64,000 nucleotides of DNA, taken from NCBI RefSeq assembly GCF_000763885.1, contig NZ_JRKO01000004.1, positions 54,713-118,712 of the forward strand, in the 5' to 3' direction. Origin of the DNA: Paracoccus versutus. GTDB lineage: Bacteria > Pseudomonadota > Alphaproteobacteria > Rhodobacterales > Rhodobacteraceae. Below the pieces are notes generated by a model. That model saw only the letters and a list, made by a program, of their open reading frames with translations, ran no database searches and was not told where the DNA came from. The position numbers and the translations under genes are program-made. This document shows, one piece after another, positions 49,799 through 58,079 of the stretch (position 1 is the stretch's first letter; each line of letters starts with the position of its first letter).

Positions 49799-50585
49799 AC
49801 TCGCCCGCCTGATCCGCGACCGCGCCGGCGCGGCGCCACCGGAATACGGGCTGGTCCTCGGCTCCGGCCTCGGGCATCTGGCGGCAGCGGTCGAGGGCGT
49901 GGCCATTCCCTATTCCGACCTGCCGGGCTTTCCCCATGCCGGGGTGTCGGGCCATGTGCCGCAACTGGTCGTCGGAGCGCTGGAGGGCCGGCGCGTCGCG
50001 GTCCTCGGCGGGCGGGCGCATTACTACGAATCCGGCCGCGCCGATGTCATGCGCCCCGCGCTCGAGGTGCTCAAGGCGCTCGGCACAGAACGGTTGATCC
50101 TGACCAATGCGGCCGGCAGCCTGCGCGCCGCGATGCCGCCGGGCTCGCTGATGCTGCTGTCGGACCACATCGCCTTCGCCGGCACCAACCCGCTGATCGG
50201 CGAGCCTTCCGAGGCGCGCTTCGTGCCGATGACCGAAGCCCATGACCCAGGCATCCGCGCCGGGCTGAAAGCCGCCGCCGAGGCCGAGGGGATCGCGCTG
50301 CCCGAGGGGGTCTATTGCTGGTTCTCGGGGCCTTCGTTCGAAACCCCGGCCGAAATCCGCGCCGCCCGCATCCTGGGCGCCGATGCGGTCGGCATGTCCA
50401 CCGTGCCCGAGGTGATCCTGGCGCGCTTCCTCGGCCTGCGCTGCGCCGCCGTCTCGGTCATCACCAATATGGGCGCAGGGCTCTCGGACGAATCGATCAG
50501 CCATGAACACACCAAGGCCATGGCCCCCCTGGGCGCGGCCAAGCTGGAACGCATCCTGCGCCGCTTTCTCGCCCAGGGCACCTGA
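49782..50585 (+). CDS. Purine nucleoside phosphorylase (trimeric, inosine/guanosine/xanthosine type)
   Basis: The 267-residue enzyme has LVLGSGLGHLAAAVEG (phosphate loop), GFPHAGVSGHVPQLVVG, VLGGRAHYYES, LTNAAGSLRAAMPPGSLML, YCWFSGPSFETPAEIRAARILGADAVGMST and SVITNMGAGLS. These are classic PNP family 2 signatures. It cleaves imported purine nucleosides to base plus ribose-1-phosphate in the cytosol. The ATG at 49782 (AGGAG upstream) lies within the end of permease 2. It could equally prefer methylthioadenosine-like substrates, but the NMGAGLS and ETPAEIR regions favour PNP. Confidence 0.92.
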   Translation: MSRNAELARLIRDRAGAAPPEYGLVLGSGLGHLAAAVEGVAIPYSDLPGFPHAGVSGHVPQLVVGALEGRRVAVLGGRAHYYESGRADVMRPALEVLKALGTERLILTNAAGSLRAAMPPGSLMLLSDHIAFAGTNPLIGEPSEARFVPMTEAHDPGIRAGLKAAAEAEGIALPEGVYCWFSGPSFETPAEIRAARILGADAVGMSTVPEVILARFLGLRCAAVSVITNMGAGLSDESISHEHTKAMAPLGAAKLERILRRFLAQGT

Positions 50586-50591
50586 CCCCGG

Positions 50592-50623
50592 CTTCTTTCG
50601 TGTTCAAATATCCCCGCCGGAGG
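50592..50623 (-). repeat. GTATTTG-family repeat overlapping the selU stop codon
   Basis: Read on the minus strand this is GGCCTCCGGCGGGGATATTT followed by GAACACGAAAG. The selU TGA (50606-50604) is formed from the repeat, so the protein ends in repeat-encoded SGGDI. It lies between the convergent PNP and selU genes. Confidence 0.75.
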
Positions 50624-51701
50624 CCGCCGGCCGCGCCACCGGCGCCGGCGTGGCAGGGTCAAGCCCGGCCAGCGCCGGCTCGACCGCCGAAGCGGCGGCT
50701 TCCAGGTCTTCCAGCCCGTCCAGCGCCACCACCGGCCCGCGCCCGTCGTCATGACGCGCGCGGTGCTTTTCATAGCGCGGGTCGTAGTGGTCGCGCATCA
50801 GCCCCTCGGCCAATCCACCCCAGTCGGCCACGTCGATCATGCGCAGCCAGCCCTCGATCCGGTCGGCCGGGTGCAGCGGGCGCAACAGGCCCACGATCCG
50901 TGCCACCGCCTCGGGGTCGGCGCAGGTCTCGGCATAGGCGCGGGCGGTATAGGCGGCGCGGGCCTCGACCGGCACGGCCAGGCGGATGCGCGGCGCCGCG
51001 GTGATCGCCTGCCAGATGCCGCGCGGCAGGTTCAGATCGCCGATGCGCGAGCTTTCGGCCTCGACCAGCAGCGGCCGGGCGGGGTCCAGCGCCTCCAGCG
51101 CCATGGCAAGGCGGCTTTCGAAGCGCTTCTGCGACGGCTGGCCGCCCGGCATGGCGCCGAACAGGCTGCCGCGGTGGTTCGCCAGCCCCTCCAGGTCGAC
51201 GACCTGATGGCCGCGCGCGGCAAGGCGCGCCAGGATCTCGGTCTTGGCGCTGCCGGTATTGCCGTCCAGCACCAGCACCGGCGCGGCGACGGGCGCGGCC
51301 ACGCGCGCCACCACCAGCGCCCGCCAGGCCTTGTAGCCGCCCTCGAGCCGCCCGACGCGCCAGCCGATCTGCGACAGGATGCCGGCAAAGGCGCCCGAGC
51401 GCTGGCCGCCGCGCCAGCAATAGACCAGCGGCCGCCAGCCGCCGCCCAGCCCCGCCAGCGGCCCGGCGATATGGCGCGCGGCATTGGCGGCGACCATGGC
51501 GCCGCCCAGCTTGCGGGCGTCGAAGGGCGAGACCTGCTTGTAGATCGTGCCGACCTGCGCGCGCTCTTCGTCGGACAGCACCGGCAGGTTGATCGCGCCC
51601 GGCAGGTGATCCTCGGCATATTCCGAGGGAGAGCGCGTATCGATGACGGTATCGAACCCGGACAGCGCCGGGTCCGACAGCGATGTCAGGCGGATGTCCA
51701 C
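50604..51701 (-). CDS. selU: tRNA 2-selenouridine synthase
   Basis: The 365-residue protein fuses a rhodanese domain to a P-loop domain, as in SelU/MnmH. The rhodanese domain has DTRSPSEYAEDHLPGAINLP and active Cys95 in YCWRGGQRSG. The P-loop domain has GNTGSAKTEIL (147-157), then the DLEGLANHRGSLFG and SQKRFES signatures. It exchanges sulfur for selenium in 2-thiouridine at the wobble base of some tRNAs, using selenophosphate. No selD is seen in the window. The L,D-transpeptidase gene ends 1 bp before its start. The C-terminus is made by a repeat. Confidence 0.95.
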   Translation of the reverse strand: MDIRLTSLSDPALSGFDTVIDTRSPSEYAEDHLPGAINLPVLSDEERAQVGTIYKQVSPFDARKLGGAMVAANAARHIAGPLAGLGGGWRPLVYCWRGGQRSGAFAGILSQIGWRVGRLEGGYKAWRALVVARVAAPVAAPVLVLDGNTGSAKTEILARLAARGHQVVDLEGLANHRGSLFGAMPGGQPSQKRFESRLAMALEALDPARPLLVEAESSRIGDLNLPRGIWQAITAAPRIRLAVPVEARAAYTARAYAETCADPEAVARIVGLLRPLHPADRIEGWLRMIDVADWGGLAEGLMRDHYDPRYEKHRARHDDGRGPVVALDGLEDLEAAASAVEPALAGLDPATPAPVARPAASGGDI

Positions 51702-52286
51702 CTAGTAGACGTAGACGGGGGTTCCGATCGGCACCTGCTCGAACAGGTCCATCACCGCCTCGTTGCGCATGCGGATGCAACCGTTCGAGACGGCGCGGCC
51801 GATCGAATTGGGCTCGGTCGTGCCGTGGATGCGGATCGAGGTGTCGTTGCCCTTGGCGTCGTAAAGATACAGCGCCCGCGCGCCCAGCGGGTTGCCGGGG
51901 CCGCCCGGCATGCCGTCGGCCCAGCGGGCATATTGGCCGGGATTGCGCTTGATCATCGCCGGCGTCGGCGTCCAGCTGGGCCATTCGGTCTTGCGCCCGA
52001 CGGTGGCGCGGCCCTTCCAGACCAGCTCGGCCTTGCCGACGGCGACGCCATAGCGCACCGCCCGGCCCGGCGCGACGACGTGGTAGAGGAAGAAGTCCTT
52101 CGAGACGACGACGATGCTGCCGACCTCGAAATCGTTGCGGATCGAGACCTCGGTCGGGGCATAGGGGTCGCGCTTGGGCTCGGCCTGGGTGGTCAGCGCC
52201 GCCGGCTGCGCCTGTCCCTGTGCGAAAACCAGCGAAGGCGCGGCCACCAGCGGCAAGGCGGCCATCAGCATCTGTCTGCGGTTCAT
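51702..52286 (-). CDS. L,D-transpeptidase (YkuD family)
   Basis: The 194-residue protein has a Sec or Tat-like signal (MNRRQMLMAALPLVAAPSLV, cleavage near FAQ). It carries a YkuD catalytic domain with His154 and Cys170 in HGTTEPNSIGRAVSNGCIRM. It makes 3-3 cross-links or attaches proteins to peptidoglycan in the periplasm. Length is typical of single-domain members. It is upstream of selU on the minus strand and divergent from the copper ATPase region; the 137 bp between holds a probable promoter. Confidence 0.93.
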   Translation of the reverse strand: MNRRQMLMAALPLVAAPSLVFAQGQAQPAALTTQAEPKRDPYAPTEVSIRNDFEVGSIVVVSKDFFLYHVVAPGRAVRYGVAVGKAELVWKGRATVGRKTEWPSWTPTPAMIKRNPGQYARWADGMPGGPGNPLGARALYLYDAKGNDTSIRIHGTTEPNSIGRAVSNGCIRMRNEAVMDLFEQVPIGTPVYVY

Positions 52287-52370
52287 CTGTCCGTCCTGAA
52301 TCCTTGCGTTTCTTGACCATGCGCCTAACCGCTTGGGCGTCCGGGATCAACTCAAAGCGCCGTGACGCGG

Positions 52371-52399
52371 TTGAAACGCGCGGCAAACGTGCCTAGCTT
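52371..52399 (+). promoter_or_regulatory. Probable sigma-70 promoter for the copA transcript
   Basis: TTGAAA (52371-52376) and TAGCTT (52394-52399) are 17 bp apart, upstream of a leader ORF at 52424 and copA at 52715. No clear CueR dyad was found between the elements. Confidence 0.45.
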
Positions 52400-52423
52400 G
52401 CATCGGGAAAGGACCGCCCCGCC

Positions 52424-52678
52424 ATGACCTGCGCGACCTGTGCCTCCATCCGCCGCCCGCCGCGCCGCGCGCCCACGCGCGCCCCGCATCTGTGCCGGGG
52501 CCGGGGCGGTCGCGGTTGCCGCTGCCATGTCGCGGCCCGTCCGCGCCTGGCCCGCCCCGTGCTGGCGGGCGACGGCCACCCGCTGCGCTGGCGCCCCACG
52601 CCGGGCGAGGGGCCGCCCCGGCAGCCCGGCCTGAACCACGTGCCGCAACATCCGCAGGCCCCGCCCCATCCTGTCTGA
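52424..52678 (+). CDS. Possible copper-responsive leader ORF before copA
   Basis: An 84-codon frame starts at ATG 52424, with GGGAAAGGA about 10 bases upstream, just after a promoter-like TTGAAA-17-TAGCTT. The peptide begins MTCATCAS and has LCRGRGGRGCRCH, giving five cysteines. It ends in proline-rich HVPQHPQAPPHPV, 36 bp before copA. The middle is Arg/Pro/Gly-rich and could be an accidental GC-rich frame. An N-terminal C-x-x-C, a Cys/His cluster and a proline-rich end are what one expects of copper-sensing leader peptides such as CutF or CopL. The assignment is inference only; otherwise the 429-bp gap has no gene. Confidence 0.4.
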   Translation: MTCATCASIRRPPRRAPTRAPHLCRGRGGRGCRCHVAARPRLARPVLAGDGHPLRWRPTPGEGPPRQPGLNHVPQHPQAPPHPV

Positions 52679-52714
52679 ATCGCGTCTTTTCCGCCATTCT
52701 GACAGGACAAAACG

Positions 52715-55138
52715 ATGAAACATCACCCAAACGATGCCGAGCTGACCGTCTCGGGCATGAGCTGCGCCTCTTGCGTGACCCGCGTCGAAAAGGCGCTGGC
52801 CGCCGTGCCGGGGGTCGAGGAGCCGCGGGTCAACCTGGCCACCGGCCGGGCGCATTTCCGCCTGGCCGCGCCCGAGGCCCTGCCCCGCGCCGTCGAGGCG
52901 CTGGCAAGCGCCGGCTACCCGGCCGAGCCGCTTGAAACCCGCCTGGCGATCGAGGGCATGAGCTGCGCCTCTTGCGTGGGCCGGGTCGAAAAGGCGCTGG
53001 CCGCGCTGCCCGGCGTGGATTCGGCGCAGGTGAACCTGGCCACCGCCAGCGCCACCATCCGCCATTCCCCCGCCGTCGCGCCGCAGGCGCTGGCCGACAC
53101 CGTGACCGCCAAGGGCTATCCGGCGCAGGTGCAGGCCGAGGCCGGCCATCACATGCACGACCATGGCGGCGACGCGGCGGCGCTGAAGCGCAACTTCCTG
53201 ATCGCCCTTGCGCTGACCCTGCCGGTCTTTGTCGCCGAGATGGGCGGCCATGCCTTCCCGGCCTTCCACCATTGGCTGCACATGGCGCTTGGCCAGCGCA
53301 CGCTGTGGGTGCTGGAGTTCCTGCTGACCACGGCGGTCCTGGCCGGGCCGGGGCGGATGTTCTTCCGCATCGGCTTTCCGGCGCTGATGCGCCGCACGCC
53401 CGAGATGAACAGCCTGGTCGCGCTTGGCGCCTCGGCGGCCTGGCTCTATTCGACGGTGGCGACCTTTGCGCCGGGCGTGCTGCCGCCGGATTCGGTCCAT
53501 GTCTATTTCGAGGCCGCCGCCGTCATCGTGACGCTGATCCTGCTGGGCCGCTGGCTCGAGGCGCGCGCCAAGGGCCAGGCCGGCGACGCCATCCGCCGGC
53601 TGATCGAACTTGCGCCCGACAGCGCCCATGTGGAACGCGGCGGCCAGATCGTGGAAGTCCCGGTGGCCGAGCTGCGCCCCGGCGACATCGTGCATCTGCG
53701 CCCCGGCGAGCGGGTGGCGGTGGACGGCGTGCTGACCGAGGGCAGCGGCGCGGTGGACGAATCCATGCTGACGGGCGAGCCGGTGCCCGTCGCCAAGCAG
53801 CCCGGCGATCCCGTGACCGGCGGCACGGTGAACGGCAATGCGGCGCTGGCCTATCGCGTGACCGCGACGGGCGGCGACACGGTGCTCGCCCGCATCATCC
53901 GCATGGTCGAGGACGCGCAGGCCACCAAGCTGCCGGTGCAGGCACTGGTCGACCGCATCACCGCGGTCTTCGTGCCGCTGGTGATGGGGCTGGCGCTGCT
54001 GACCTTCGTGCTGTGGATGATCTTCACCGGCGCGCTGGGACAGGCACTAGTTGCGGCGATCTCGGTCCTGATCATCGCCTGCCCCTGCGCCATGGGGTTG
54101 GCGGTGCCGGTCTCGATCATGGTCGGCACCGGGCGCGGGGCCGAGCTGGGCGTGCTGTTCCGGCGCGGCGATGCGCTGCAAAGGCTGGCCGAGGCGCGCA
54201 TCGTCGGCTTCGACAAGACCGGCACGCTGACCCAGGGCGCGCCCGCCCTGACCGCCATCGAGGCCGAGGACATCGCCCCCCTGGACGCCCTGCGCCTTGC
54301 CGCCGCGGCCGAGTCGCGTTCCGAGCATCCGCTGGCCGCCGCCATCGTCGGCGCCGCGCGGGACAAGGGGCTGGACCTGCCCCCGGCCGAGGCGGTCGCG
54401 GCCAATGCCGGGCGCGGGCTTTCGGCGCGGGTCGAGGGGCGCGCGCTGCTGATCGGCAATGCCGCCGCGCTGGCCGAGGCGGGCATTCCCGCCGCCCCCG
54501 CCCTGATCGCCGCGGCCGAGGGCTGGGCGGCGAACGGCGCGACCCCGGTGCATCTGGCCGTGGGCGGCCGGCACGCCGCCGCCATGGCACTGGCCGATCC
54601 GATCCGCCCCGAGGCGGCCCAGACCGTGGCCGAGCTGCACGCGCTCGGCCTGCAAACCGAGATGATCTCGGGCGACGTGCAGGCCACGGCCGAGGCGGTG
54701 GGCCGCAAGCTGGGCATCGACCGCGTGACCGCGGGCGTGCTGCCCGAAGGCAAGCTGGCCGCCATCCGCGAGATGGGGCCGGGCACGGTCTTTGTCGGCG
54801 ACGGCATCAACGACGCCCCGGCGCTGGCCGCGGCCGAAACCGGCATCGCCATCGGCACCGGCACCGACGTCGCCATCGAATCGGCCGAGGTGGTGCTGGT
54901 CGGCGGCGATCCGATGGGCGTGGCGCGGGCCATCCGCCTGTCACGCAGCGTCATGCGCAATATCCGGCAGAATCTGTTCTGGGCCTTCGGTTACAATGTG
55001 GCCCTGATTCCCGTGGCCATGGGGGCGCTGGTGCCCTTTGGCGGGCCGCAGATGTCACCCATGCTGGGGGCCGGGGCGATGGCGCTGTCCTCGGTCTTCG
55101 TGGTCAGTAACGCGTTGCGATTGAGGCGTGCCGCATGA
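52715..55138 (+). CDS. copA: Copper-exporting P1B-type ATPase
   Basis: The 807-residue pump exports Cu(I) across the inner membrane. Two N-terminal HMA domains carry Cys17/Cys20 and Cys84/Cys87, both in MSCASC. An MHDHGG histidine stretch follows before the first helices. Also present are the actuator TGEP, the CPC ion site in IIACPCAMGLAVP, phosphorylation site DKTGTLT, SEHPLAAAIV and the hinge VGDGINDAPALA. The two HMA coding segments are near-identical over GGCATGAGCTGCGCCTCTTG, indicating duplication or conversion. The SGNH esterase gene overlaps its end by 4 bp. Confidence 0.96.
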   Translation: MKHHPNDAELTVSGMSCASCVTRVEKALAAVPGVEEPRVNLATGRAHFRLAAPEALPRAVEALASAGYPAEPLETRLAIEGMSCASCVGRVEKALAALPGVDSAQVNLATASATIRHSPAVAPQALADTVTAKGYPAQVQAEAGHHMHDHGGDAAALKRNFLIALALTLPVFVAEMGGHAFPAFHHWLHMALGQRTLWVLEFLLTTAVLAGPGRMFFRIGFPALMRRTPEMNSLVALGASAAWLYSTVATFAPGVLPPDSVHVYFEAAAVIVTLILLGRWLEARAKGQAGDAIRRLIELAPDSAHVERGGQIVEVPVAELRPGDIVHLRPGERVAVDGVLTEGSGAVDESMLTGEPVPVAKQPGDPVTGGTVNGNAALAYRVTATGGDTVLARIIRMVEDAQATKLPVQALVDRITAVFVPLVMGLALLTFVLWMIFTGALGQALVAAISVLIIACPCAMGLAVPVSIMVGTGRGAELGVLFRRGDALQRLAEARIVGFDKTGTLTQGAPALTAIEAEDIAPLDALRLAAAAESRSEHPLAAAIVGAARDKGLDLPPAEAVAANAGRGLSARVEGRALLIGNAAALAEAGIPAAPALIAAAEGWAANGATPVHLAVGGRHAAAMALADPIRPEAAQTVAELHALGLQTEMISGDVQATAEAVGRKLGIDRVTAGVLPEGKLAAIREMGPGTVFVGDGINDAPALAAAETGIAIGTGTDVAIESAEVVLVGGDPMGVARAIRLSRSVMRNIRQNLFWAFGYNVALIPVAMGALVPFGGPQMSPMLGAGAMALSSVFVVSNALRLRRAA

Positions 55139-55776
55139 AGCTGAAAGCCCTTGTCCTGATCCTGGCCCTTGCGGCCGCACCGATGGCGACGGCGACGCCG
55201 CTGCGCATCCTGGCCTTCGGCGACAGTCTGACCGAGGGCTACGGCCTGCCGCGCAAGCACGGGCTGGTGCCGCAATTGCAGGACTGGCTAAGGGCGCGCG
55301 GCCATGACGTGCTGGTGCTGAACGGCGGGCTTTCGGGCGACACCACCGCCGGCGGGCGGGTGCGGATCGGCTATTCGCTGGCCCGCCACAAGCCCGACGC
55401 GGTGATCGTCGAGCTGGGCGGCAACGACCTGCTGATGGGCTTTTCCCCCGCCATGGTCGAGGACAACCTGGATTCGATCCTGGGCCAGGCCGGCAAGACC
55501 GGCCGGCCGCTGCTGCTGGTCGGCATCGCCTCGCCCGACCATGACGAGCCGCTCAGCCGCGACTGGGCCGGGATCTGGCCACGCATGGCCGCGCAGCACG
55601 ACGCGCTGCTGATGGAGAACCTGTATCAGCCGCTTTTCGACCTGCCGGACGAAGGCTACAGGACCATGCTGCAAGCCGACGGGCTGCATGCCTCGGCCGA
55701 AGGCGTCGGGCTGATCGTGCAATCGCTGGGCCCCAAGGTCGAGGCGCTGATCGAAAAGGCCGAAGGCCGGCGCTAA
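55135..55776 (+). CDS. SGNH esterase / lysophospholipase L1-like (TesA type)
   Basis: The 213-residue protein has a signal peptide (cleaved near ATA-TPL). The SGNH blocks are ILAFGDSLTEGYGL (Ser31), LNGGLSGDTTAGG, VIVELGGNDLLMG and the D-x-x-H of ADGLHASAEG. It hydrolyses short acyl esters in the periplasm, probably as an arylesterase. It is coupled to copA by ATGA overlap, though no functional link with copper is known. Convergent with the PCuAC gene, overlapping it by 4 bp. Confidence 0.93.
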   Translation: MKLKALVLILALAAAPMATATPLRILAFGDSLTEGYGLPRKHGLVPQLQDWLRARGHDVLVLNGGLSGDTTAGGRVRIGYSLARHKPDAVIVELGGNDLLMGFSPAMVEDNLDSILGQAGKTGRPLLLVGIASPDHDEPLSRDWAGIWPRMAAQHDALLMENLYQPLFDLPDEGYRTMLQADGLHASAEGVGLIVQSLGPKVEALIEKAEGRR

Positions 55777-56219
55777 TGCCCCGCAGCGGGTCCGGGCATG
55801 CGCCCGTTATCCACCGGCAGGCGGGTTTCGACCCTGCCGCAGGGGCCGAAATCCAGCGTCAGCGCCAGTTGGTCGCCATCCGCAAGCGGTTGCTTCAACC
55901 CCATCAGCATCACATGGTCGCCGCCTCGCGCCAGTTCGTGCCACTCGCCGGCGGGAATGCGGATCGGATCCGCCTTGACCATCCGCATCACGCCGCCCTC
56001 GTCGCGATGGGTATGCAATTCGACGCGCTCGGCCGCGTCCGAGGCGACCGAGGAAAGCGTGCAGGCCTCGGTGCCGCGATTCTCGATCACCATGAAGGCG
56101 GCGCCGGAACGGGGATTGGCGGCGCGGGCATAGCCGTCACGGACGACCAGCGCCGCATCCTGGGCCGGCGCGGCAAGGGGGATCAGGGCCAGGCAAAGGG
56201 CGGGCAGCAGCGGTTTCAT
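55773..56219 (-). CDS. Periplasmic copper chaperone PCuAC
   Basis: The 148-residue protein has a signal peptide (cleavage near APAQ). It has the full copper motif H-x10-M-x21-H-x-M: His69, Met80, His102, Met104 (ELHTH.., VMRM.., DHVMLMG). These proteins deliver Cu(I) to cytochrome oxidase CuA and CuB centres in the periplasm. The ATG at 56219 has AAGGAGA close upstream. Its closeness to copA suggests shared copper handling, although the two genes converge and are separately transcribed. Confidence 0.93.
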   Translation of the reverse strand: MKPLLPALCLALIPLAAPAQDAALVVRDGYARAANPRSGAAFMVIENRGTEACTLSSVASDAAERVELHTHRDEGGVMRMVKADPIRIPAGEWHELARGGDHVMLMGLKQPLADGDQLALTLDFGPCGRVETRLPVDNGRMPGPAAGH

Positions 56220-56292
56220 CTCGTCTCCTTGCGCATGGGGCAAAGCCTGGCGCCGGATGCGCCCCGCCGCAACCCGATTCCGCCCGCCATGG

Positions 56293-56321
56293 AAAAGGCC
56301 CGCCGAACGGGGCGGGCCTTG
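56293..56321 (-). terminator. Rho-independent terminator after sodB
   Basis: On the minus strand the 10-bp stem AAGGCCCGCC/GGCGGGCCTT is followed by TTCC after the pairing T-run (TTTT). It lies 21 bp past the sodB stop. Confidence 0.85.
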
Positions 56322-56341
56322 ATGCGGCGTCTTGCCGGGGG

Positions 56342-56941
56342 TCAGAGGCGCGAGGCCACGTTTTCCCAGTTCACCAGCTTGTCGAGGAAGTTTTCCAGGT
56401 ATTTCGGCCGCGCGTTGCGGAAGTCGATGTAATAGCTGTGTTCCCACACGTCACAGCCCAGCAGCGCGGTCTGGCCGAAGCAGAGCGGGTTCACCCCGTT
56501 CTCGGTCTTCGTGACCTTGAGGCTGCCGTCCTTGTCCTTGACCAGCCAGGCCCAGCCCGAGCCGAACTGGCCGACGCCGGCCTCGGCGAATTTCTTCTTG
56601 AACTCGTCCACCGAACCGAAGGCTTCGGTCAGGGCCTTTTCCAGCTCGCCCGGAATGGCGCCGGGGTTCGGGCCCATCATTTCCCAGAACTGGGCATGGT
56701 TCCAATGCTGGCTGGCGTTGTTGAAGATGCCGTTCTGCGCCACGGCCCCCGACTGGTAGGTGCCCTTGACGATGTCCTCGAGGCTCTTGCCTTCCCATTC
56801 GGTGCCGGCGATCAGCTCGTTCAGCTTGTCGACATAGGCCTTGTGGTGCTTGTCGTGGTGGTATTCCAGCGTCTCCTTGGACATGCCGCCAGCGGCCAGC
56901 GCGTCGTGAGCATAGGGAAGATCGGGAAGCGTGAAGGCCAT
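56342..56941 (-). CDS. sodB: Superoxide dismutase (Fe/Mn family)
   Basis: The 199-residue enzyme starts MAFTLPDLPYAHDALAAGGM, with metal ligand His28 in EYHHDKHHKAYVDKLN. The second His is in NHAQFWEMMGPN, and the last ligands are in CDVWEHSYYIDFRNARPKYL (D-x-W-x-H). The LGCDVWEHSYY context and Fe-type residues favour an iron enzyme, but metal choice cannot be settled by eye. GGAAAGGA precedes the ATG at 56941. Monocistronic, with its own terminator. Confidence 0.95.
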   Translation of the reverse strand: MAFTLPDLPYAHDALAAGGMSKETLEYHHDKHHKAYVDKLNELIAGTEWEGKSLEDIVKGTYQSGAVAQNGIFNNASQHWNHAQFWEMMGPNPGAIPGELEKALTEAFGSVDEFKKKFAEAGVGQFGSGWAWLVKDKDGSLKVTKTENGVNPLCFGQTALLGCDVWEHSYYIDFRNARPKYLENFLDKLVNWENVASRL

Positions 56942-57048
56942 TTTCGATTTCCTTTCCAACGGTTTCGGATTGTGTTCTGGCACAGGAGCCAGTCGGGGAA
57001 AAGCCCTGTCGGCCGCTAAACGCCTTCAAGGCGGCGCGGGTTCCTGCC

Positions 57049-57501
57049 CTATCCCCCGCCGGGCGAGCCGCAGGCCCCGGTCCCGGTCATGACATTGTCA
57101 TAGCCAAGCGCCGTCGCCGTCACCCGCGCGCTGCCATCGGCCTTTTGCACCGTCAGCCGGTAGTCCAGGCGCTCGGTCCGCTGCCCCGAGGCATTGCGCA
57201 CCCCGGCCAGCGCCCAGCCATAGGTGCGGCTGGTGCGGTCGTCGGCGGTGATCCTGGCCTCGATCGGCTGGCCGAGGATGCGTTGCAGGATCGGGTCGAA
57301 AACCTCGATCCGGCCCTGGCGCGGGCCGGAGGTCTGGCGGGTCATCATGATGAACTCGGGCACCCAGCCGGTGCCGCTGTGGTCGATGATCTGGCACATC
57401 ATCACCACCGGCGGCTCTTGCCCCCAGTCCTGCGCCATGGCGGCGGGAACCGGCAAAATCAGGCCGGCCAGAAGAATGGGCAGAGGCAGGGCGGGACGCA
57501 T
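57049..57501 (-). CDS. Secreted hypothetical protein
   Basis: The 150-residue protein has a clear signal peptide (MRPALPLPILLAGLILPVPA, cleavage near AMA-Q). Its mature domain has VVMMCQIIDHSGTGWVPEFI, RIEVFDPILQRILGQPIEA and LDYRLTVQKADGSARVTATA, and ends TGTGACGSPGGG. Two cysteines could pair. It looks like a small beta-rich periplasmic protein. No family is recognised. It lies between soxG and sodB on the same strand but is probably independent. Confidence 0.7.
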   Translation of the reverse strand: MRPALPLPILLAGLILPVPAAMAQDWGQEPPVVMMCQIIDHSGTGWVPEFIMMTRQTSGPRQGRIEVFDPILQRILGQPIEARITADDRTSRTYGWALAGVRNASGQRTERLDYRLTVQKADGSARVTATALGYDNVMTGTGACGSPGGG

Positions 57502-57560
57502 GGAATCAACCGGGTGGCTTTCACCCCCATCCATACGCCGCCCTGCCGCGGCCACAAGTC

Positions 57561-58079
57561 CTAGCGCGGGCTAAGCTGCGTGCCCGGCGCCGCCGCGCCG
57601 GTCAGGATGCCGCGCAGATAGTCCGTGACCGAGCGGAAGCCGATCAGCACATAGCCGCCCGGCTCGCGCCAGATGCCGCAGGCGACCTGGGCCGCGCGGG
57701 TGCGGCGCAGCCCGTCCTCGGGCATGGCCGCCAGGTCGGTCGGGCACAGCTTCATCAGCACGTCCAGCGCGCGGGCGCCCTGGATGCGGAACACCGCGCG
57801 CATGTCGCTGACATCCAGCGCCAGCGCATGCTCGGTCGCAAGCGCGTCCTGCAACGCGGCCAGCGCCTCGGCCGTCTCGGCCCGCGGCAGGATCAGCAGC
57901 AGCTCGTCCGGCGACATCCAGCCAAGCGAACGGCTGCCGTCGGTGGTGATGCGGCCCTGTTCGGGCAGCGCGACCCCTGCCGCCCCGGCGATGGCATCGC
58001 CCGCCCGCGCCAGGTCGGCGCGGATCTGGATCATGCCCCAGTCCTGCACCTGAGAGATCTTCGCCAGTGCCTCAGCCAT
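57561..58079 (-). CDS. soxG: Sarcosine oxidase gamma subunit
   Basis: The 172-residue protein has the SoxG pattern, related to the GcvT fold: LGWMSPDELLLILPRA, ALDVSDMRAVFRIQGARALDVLMKLCPTDL and LIGFRSVTDYLRGIL. It completes the heterotetrameric enzyme that demethylates sarcosine to glycine, giving formaldehyde or methylene-tetrahydrofolate and H2O2. The ATG at 58079 overlaps the soxA stop by 8 bp, preferred to a start eight codons upstream. It is the last gene of soxB-D-A-G. Confidence 0.92.
   Translation of the reverse strand: MAEALAKISQVQDWGMIQIRADLARAGDAIAGAAGVALPEQGRITTDGSRSLGWMSPDELLLILPRAETAEALAALQDALATEHALALDVSDMRAVFRIQGARALDVLMKLCPTDLAAMPEDGLRRTRAAQVACGIWREPGGYVLIGFRSVTDYLRGILTGAAAPGTQLSPR

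Noticed and set aside
52347..52730. Minus-strand ORF opposite the copA leader region
   Set aside because: Gly/Ala/Arg-rich with no start signal or motif; the plus-strand leader ORF has a promoter and ribosome-binding site.
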